24,338 bases of DNA from an uncultured Clostridia bacterium. Its GTDB lineage: Bacteria > Bacillota > Clostridia > Peptostreptococcales > Anaerovoracaceae. A program made the translations under genes and the position numbers. Numbering within the stretch: the stretch's first letter is position 1; the number at the start of each line of letters is the position of its first letter. The notes under the pieces were generated by a model. The model was given only the letters and a program-made list of their open reading frames with translations. It searched no databases and had not been told where the DNA came from. Shown piece after piece: positions 20,887 through 24,338 of the stretch. The DNA is taken from contig CAKQOE010000037.1 in assembly GCA_934255545.1 (NCBI GenBank), forward strand, positions 1 through 24,338. Direction: 5' to 3'.

Positions 20887-22800
20887 ATGGCTGAAGAACA
20901 GAATTTAAACCAGCTCCTGCAGATAAGACGCGAGAAGCTCGCTGCGCTGCAGGAGGCAGGAAAGGATCCTTTCCAGATAACAAAGTTTGCTGTAACTCAC
21001 CACAGCACTGACATAAAGGAAAACTTTGAAGAACTCGAAGAGAAGCATGTGGCTATAGCAGGCCGTATGATGTCAAAGAGAGTTATGGGTAAGGCTTCTT
21101 TCTGTAATATCCAGGACAAGCCGGGAAATATCCAGGTATATGTAGCTCGTGACAGCATAGGAACTGATGAATACGCTGACTTTAAAAAGTTTGATGTCGG
21201 AGACATCGTAGGCATAGAAGGTTACGTATTCAAGACAAAGACAGGCGAGATATCTGTTCATGCTGAGAAGGTAACGCTCCTTTCAAAGAGCCTTCAGATC
21301 CTGCCTGAAAAGTGGCACGGACTTACAAATACCGATACAAGATACCGTCAGAGATATACTGACCTTATCATGAACGCTGATGTAAAGAAGACATTTATCG
21401 CGCGCAGCAAGATCATCAGCGAGATCAGAAAGTTCCTTGATGCTAAGGACTTTATGGAAGTTGAGACTCCTATGCTCGTTCACAACGCGGGCGGTGCTGC
21501 TGCTCGTCCTTTCGAGACTCATTACAATGCCCTTGACGAGGATGTAAAGCTGAGGATATCTCTTGAGCTTTATCTTAAGAGACTTATAGTAGGCGGCCTT
21601 GAAAGAGTTTACGAGATAGGCAGAGTATTCAGAAATGAAGGCGTTGATACAAGACATAATCCTGAATTCACTCTTATGGAGCTTTACCAGGCTTATGCTG
21701 ACTATAACGACATGATGGACCTTACAGAAGAGATGTTCCGTCACCTTGCTCAGACTGTATGCGGCAGCACGGTCATCCCTTATGAGGATGTAGAGATAGA
21801 CCTCGGAAAGCCGTTCAGAAGACTTACTATGATAGACGCGGTAAAGGAATACGCAGGCGTAGATTTTAACGAGATCCATACTCTTGAGGATGCAAGAAAG
21901 GCTGCAGATGAAAAGAATGTTGAGTATGAAGAGCGCCACCTCCGCGGCGACATACTGAATCTCTTCTTCGAGGAGTTCGTTGAAGAAAAGCTTATCCAGC
22001 CTACATTCATCATGGATCATCCGCTTGAGATATCTCCGCTCACAAAGAAGAAGCCTTCAAACCCTGAGCAGGTAGAACGTTTCGAGCTCTTTATCTACGG
22101 CCGTGAAATGGCGAACGCGTACTCAGAGCTCAACGATCCTATCGATCAGAGAGAAAGATTCAAGGCACAGGAAGCAGCTCTCGCTGCAGGCGATGACGAA
22201 GCAAATACTACAGACGAAGACTTCCTCAACGCTCTTGAGATCGGCATGCCTCCTACAGGCGGTATCGGATACGGCATTGACCGCCTCGTTATGCTCCTGA
22301 CTAACTCACCGAGCATAAGAGACGTACTCCTCTTCCCGACAATGAAGTCCCTGGATGCTGACAAGAAGGCTTCCAAAACTTCCGAAGCAGCTCCTGCAGC
22401 TGCAGAAAAAGTTGCTGAGAAGGTTGATTTCTCCAACGTGAAGATCGAGCCGATCTTTGAAGAAATGGTAGATTTCGAGACGTTTGCAAAATCTGATTTC
22501 CGTGCAGTTAAGATCCTGGCATGTGAAGCAGTTAAGAAATCCAAGAAGCTTCTGAAGTTCACACTGGATGACGGAGAACGCAAAGACCGTGTGATCTTAA
22601 GCGGTATTCACGAGTATTACGAGCCGGAAGAACTGGTTGGCAAGACAGCGATCGCTATCGTGAACCTGCCACCGAGAAAGATGATGGGAATTGATTCCGA
22701 GGGTATGCTGATTTCGGCAGTACATGAGGAAGATGGTCACGAAGGACTGAACCTTCTGATGGTAAATGACAGAATCCCAGCAGGTGCTAAGCTCTATTAA
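20887..22800 (+). CDS. lysS: lysyl-tRNA synthetase (class II) with C-terminal EMAP II-like tRNA-binding domain
   Basis: LysS charges tRNA-Lys. The 637-residue product has an N-terminal OB-fold anticodon-binding domain (about 50-150) and a class II catalytic core with motif 2 FRNEGVDTRHNPEFTLMELY (R249) and motif 3 GGIGYGIDRL (459-467), ending near residue 487. An Ala/Lys-rich linker joins it to an extra OB-fold domain (about 528-637, starting VDFETFAKSDFRAVKIL) related to the MetRS/CsaA/Trbp111 tRNA-binding module. Standard bacterial LysS ends near 490-500 residues; from memory this extended form is known in Lachnospiraceae and relatives. From codon 488 onward codon use changes sharply, so the extension looks acquired or joined. 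AGGAG (20873-20877) supports the start. Confidence 0.95.
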   Translation: MAEEQNLNQLLQIRREKLAALQEAGKDPFQITKFAVTHHSTDIKENFEELEEKHVAIAGRMMSKRVMGKASFCNIQDKPGNIQVYVARDSIGTDEYADFKKFDVGDIVGIEGYVFKTKTGEISVHAEKVTLLSKSLQILPEKWHGLTNTDTRYRQRYTDLIMNADVKKTFIARSKIISEIRKFLDAKDFMEVETPMLVHNAGGAAARPFETHYNALDEDVKLRISLELYLKRLIVGGLERVYEIGRVFRNEGVDTRHNPEFTLMELYQAYADYNDMMDLTEEMFRHLAQTVCGSTVIPYEDVEIDLGKPFRRLTMIDAVKEYAGVDFNEIHTLEDARKAADEKNVEYEERHLRGDILNLFFEEFVEEKLIQPTFIMDHPLEISPLTKKKPSNPEQVERFELFIYGREMANAYSELNDPIDQRERFKAQEAALAAGDDEANTTDEDFLNALEIGMPPTGGIGYGIDRLVMLLTNSPSIRDVLLFPTMKSLDADKKASKTSEAAPAAAEKVAEKVDFSNVKIEPIFEEMVDFETFAKSDFRAVKILACEAVKKSKKLLKFTLDDGERKDRVILSGIHEYYEPEELVGKTAIAIVNLPPRKMMGIDSEGMLISAVHEEDGHEGLNLLMVNDRIPAGAKLY

Positions 22801-22949
22801 GATGATGTAAAGATGTACCGTTTTACCAAATAAACGTGACGTACTTCATTTGATAAAAAACTAAAAAAACAGCGATTTACATCAAACTTACATCATTTGA
22901 TGCAGAAATCGGTGCAAGCAAGAAAAAATCGCATAATCAGTGCAATGAG

Positions 22950-22980
22950 TGGGCAATTCCAATCGGAGTTGCCCATTTTC
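22950..22980 (+). terminator. intrinsic terminator downstream of lysS
   Basis: GGGCAATTCC (22951-22960) pairs with GGAGTTGCCC (22965-22974) through ten positions including one G-U pair, closed by a 4-nt loop and followed by ATTTTC. It lies 150 bp after the lysS stop and 46 bp before the SdpI-like gene. Confidence 0.75.
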
Positions 22981-23025
22981 TTAAATGAATTGAAATGCAG
23001 ATCAAAATTTTAGGAGGTGGATTTT

Positions 23026-23403
23026 ATGTGGTTTTGGTGGTTTATGTTAATATGTGATCTATTAACTCCAGTTGTTATGATCGTTGGTGGAAGAATGATG
23101 TGGAAACATTGTCCAAAACATATAAATGGTATGTTAGGTTACAGAACAACTCGTTCGATGAAAAATATGGATACATGGAAATTTGCTCACGACTATTGTG
23201 GAAAACTTTGGTGGAAAATAGGATGGTTAATGATCATACCATCTGCTTTGATACATATTCCGCTATACCATAGTAATGAAAATACGATCGGGGTCGTAGG
23301 GGGAATTCTTGTAACAATTCAATGTATTATTTTGATTGTATCCATTTATCCGACAGAGAAAGCTCTGCAAAAACATTTCAATGATGACGGAACACGTAGA
23401 TAA
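23026..23403 (+). CDS. SdpI-family small integral membrane protein
   Basis: A 125-residue membrane protein with three hydrophobic segments (about 3-23, 65-82 and 88-111). The stretch GYRTTRSMKNMDTWKFAHDYCGKLWW between the first two is the hallmark of the SdpI family. SdpI in Bacillus subtilis gives immunity to the SDP toxin and sequesters its repressor; most family members elsewhere have no proven role. AGGAGG (23012-23017) sits eight bases before the ATG at 23026, which I prefer to the GTG three codons earlier that overlaps the ribosome site. Terminators on both sides make it a single-gene unit. No toxin gene is present here. Its AT-rich codon use (TTA, CTA) differs from the housekeeping genes upstream, suggesting transfer. 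Confidence 0.82.
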   Translation: MWFWWFMLICDLLTPVVMIVGGRMMWKHCPKHINGMLGYRTTRSMKNMDTWKFAHDYCGKLWWKIGWLMIIPSALIHIPLYHSNENTIGVVGGILVTIQCIILIVSIYPTEKALQKHFNDDGTRR

Positions 23404-23421
23404 ATTAATATTTTTCAACTT

Positions 23422-23464
23422 GCCCTTTGAGAGAGGAGAAATCCTTTTCTCAAAGGGCTTTTTT
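23422..23464 (+). terminator. strong intrinsic terminator after the SdpI-like gene
   Basis: GCCCTTTGAGA (23422-23432) pairs perfectly with TCTCAAAGGGC (23448-23458); an inner AGGA/TCCT can extend the fold. Six T follow (23459-23464). Confidence 0.9.
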
Positions 23465-23589
23465 GCCTGAAAATGATAAAAAATACAGATGTAAACTGCA
23501 ATGTAATCCATGTTTTACGTGATAGTTGGTGGTGGCAACCACTGCTTTTCCATATAATGAGGGCAACAAAACGAAAGGAAGAAACGCAG

Positions 23590-23874
23590 ATGGATATGAT
23601 AACATTATCAAATGTTCAAAAAAGCTATGGTTCCCATCAGGTTTTAAACGATGTGTCTCTGAATGTTCGTAAAGGAGAAATTTACGGACTTATCGGAAAA
23701 AACGGTGCAGGTAAAACAACAATTTTTAAAATTATCCTCGGGCTTACAGAATATGAACAGGGCAGACTTAGTATTGCCGGAAGCAGATCCGAAAAAAATT
23801 TATTGCAGGCGAGAAGAAAAATAGGCTTCTTTATAGGAAAGAATTTTTTTGATTATCTCAGTGCAAGGTGTTAG
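23590..23874 (+). pseudogene. truncated ABC transporter ATP-binding protein (BcrA-like)
   Basis: Only the first 94 residues of an ABC ATPase remain. The start is sound (AAAGGAA nine bases before the ATG at 23590). The N-terminus, with VQKSYGSHQVLNDVSLNV and Walker A GKNGAGKTT (36-44), is typical of peptide-antibiotic and lantibiotic efflux or immunity ATPases. The reading frame breaks off after FFDYLSAR, where homologues continue with an ENL-type sequence; the Q-loop/signature/Walker B half and any permease are missing. The break is followed by a short stretch leading to a transposase gene, so insertion or deletion linked to an insertion sequence is the likely cause. The fragment cannot work as an ATPase. 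Confidence 0.8.
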
Positions 23875-23934
23875 CAAGTGTTTGAAGGCTTCTTCTTTGT
23901 GAGCGGAGATATCTCAAATGGTGTATAAATAAAG

Positions 23935-23979
23935 TTGACAGCCTATTCTCAAGGATTTCATAGTATAATCAAGAGAATA
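23935..23979 (+). promoter_or_regulatory. promoter region of the transposase fragment with overlapping dyad
   Basis: A perfect TTGACA (23935-23940) and a perfect TATAAT (23964-23969) are present, but the 23-bp gap between them is too long for normal SigA use; CATAGT at 23959-23964 would give 18 bp. An inverted repeat TATTCTC (23944-23950) and GAGAATA (23973-23979) spans the -10 and could be a control site or part of an element end. Confidence 0.4.
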
Positions 23980-23994
23980 AGGAGGGGCCAAACT

Positions 23995-24210
23995 ATGGCA
24001 CGAGGTCAACGTAAATACGATCACGAGTACAAAGTGCAAGCGGTTAAGCTTGCAAAAGAAATCGATAGTGCTAAAGCCGCTAAAGAATTAGGCGTTCCGG
24101 AAGGAACCGTTCATACTTGGCTGTCAGCAGTCAGAAACGGAAAACTGGATATAAGAAAGAATGGGTACTTGATGGGGCAACCGTTATGTACGGTAGTGCG
24201 TCCGAACTGA
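23995..24210 (+). mobile_element. IS3-type transposase OrfA, truncated
   Basis: The first 51-52 of 71 residues match the helix-turn-helix OrfA proteins of IS3/IS150-type insertion sequences: KYDHEYKVQAVKLAKEI, then AAKELGVPEGTVHTWLSAVR and NGKLD. The expected continuation (a Leu/Glu-rich helix and leucine zipper leading to the OrfB frameshift) is missing; from about residue 53 the frame runs into unrelated sequence and stops. AAGGAGG nine bases before the ATG supports the start. No OrfB (DDE integrase) is seen before the window end, and I could not define terminal inverted repeats. It is a remnant lying next to the broken ABC gene. Confidence 0.75.
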
Positions 24211-24305
24211 GAGCTACACTTGAATATGATTTTTCACAGGAGAAAGATTTTAGCTACAAAGGACTTAAAACTTCTTTCCAATTTGGTGCAGGCAGATATT
24301 ATTGA
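24150..24305 (+). pseudogene. unrecognised ORF fragment fused behind the OrfA remnant
   Basis: In the frame shifted relative to OrfA, an open stretch encodes about 50 residues that include EWVLDGATVMYGSASELR and SFQFGAGRYY before a TGA at 24303-24305. It looks like the C-terminal end of a real, possibly beta-rich protein rather than random sequence, but I do not recognise it. There is no start codon with a ribosome site of its own. A small dyad ACCGG-TAT-CCGGT follows the stop. The junction with the transposase remnant is near 24150, after the residues NGKLD of OrfA. Confidence 0.3.
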
Positions 24306-24338
24306 ACCGGTATCCGGTCACGGAAAAGGAAAATATAA

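Larger units (their letters stand above)
22348..24338. other. compositionally foreign segment (accessory tail of the window)
   Basis: From codon 488 of lysS to the window end, sequence style differs from the preceding 22 kb. The lysS extension prefers CTG, TCC and ATC and uses no ATA; the genes after 22800 are AT-rich with TTA/CTA leucines. Everything after lysS is accessory or broken: an SdpI-like gene, a truncated ABC ATPase, a truncated transposase gene and an ORF fragment. The gap 22801-23025 holds an imperfect dyad (CGATTT and CATCAAA at about 22873-22886, mirrored by TTTGATG and AAATCG) and a terminator hairpin, but no gene I can support. It may be an island or an assembly join. Confidence 0.6.

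Noticed and set aside
1..24338. tRNA, rRNA or CRISPR array
   Set aside because: I saw no cloverleaf with conserved T-loop sequence, no rRNA signature and no regularly spaced direct repeats.

Overview
The window looks like chromosomal DNA from a Gram-positive anaerobe of the Clostridia/Eubacteriales type, possibly near the Mogibacterium/Anaerovoracaceae group; the lineage is an inference. The reasons are strong AGGAGG ribosome sites, TTG and GTG starts (ftsH, metG), a WecA/TagO-WecB pair for wall glycopolymer precursors, an orphan ECF S component, a SpoIIE-type phosphatase, and the Firmicutes order tilS-ftsH-coaX-dusB-(greA)-lysS. Up to about position 22,340 codon use is uniform (much ATA for Ile, CTT/CTC for Leu, AGA for Arg). 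After that it changes.

Layout. 1-1,572: a PLP aminotransferase with its own promoter and a shared convergent terminator. 1,628-2,328: an ECF S component on the minus strand. 2,358-8,687: truA, a dCMP-deaminase-like gene, tagO, wecB and a large MalT-like LuxR regulator whose start overlaps the end of wecB. 8,688-9,181: no annotated protein; it holds an operator-like dyad, a candidate ~140-nt small RNA with promoter and terminator, and one arm of an 84-bp inverted repeat. 9,182-10,132: a trigger-factor-like isomerase lacking the ribosome-binding domain. 10,163-10,333: the other repeat arm, carrying an extra 87 bp. 10,431-13,252: metG and tatD. 13,344-14,027: a soluble SpoIIE-like phosphatase on the minus strand. 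14,240-14,496: a large imperfect palindrome. 14,560-22,800: tilS, ftsH, coaX, dusB, greA and lysS. 22,801-24,338: an AT-rich accessory tail with an SdpI-like membrane protein, a truncated ABC ATPase, a truncated IS3-type orfA and an unrecognised ORF fragment.

How the genes work together. Most are housekeeping: tRNA modification and charging (truA, tilS, dusB, metG, lysS), transcript cleavage (greA), proteostasis (ftsH, trigger-factor-like protein), CoA synthesis (coaX), deoxynucleotide supply (dCMP deaminase) and wall glycopolymer priming (tagO, wecB). I see no complete new defence or mobile system. The parts most worth a second look are the repeat-flanked isomerase gene, the candidate small RNA, the relocated SpoIIE-like phosphatase, the large palindrome, and the abrupt codon-usage change inside lysS. 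That change marks either acquisition of the C-terminal domain by recombination or an assembly join.
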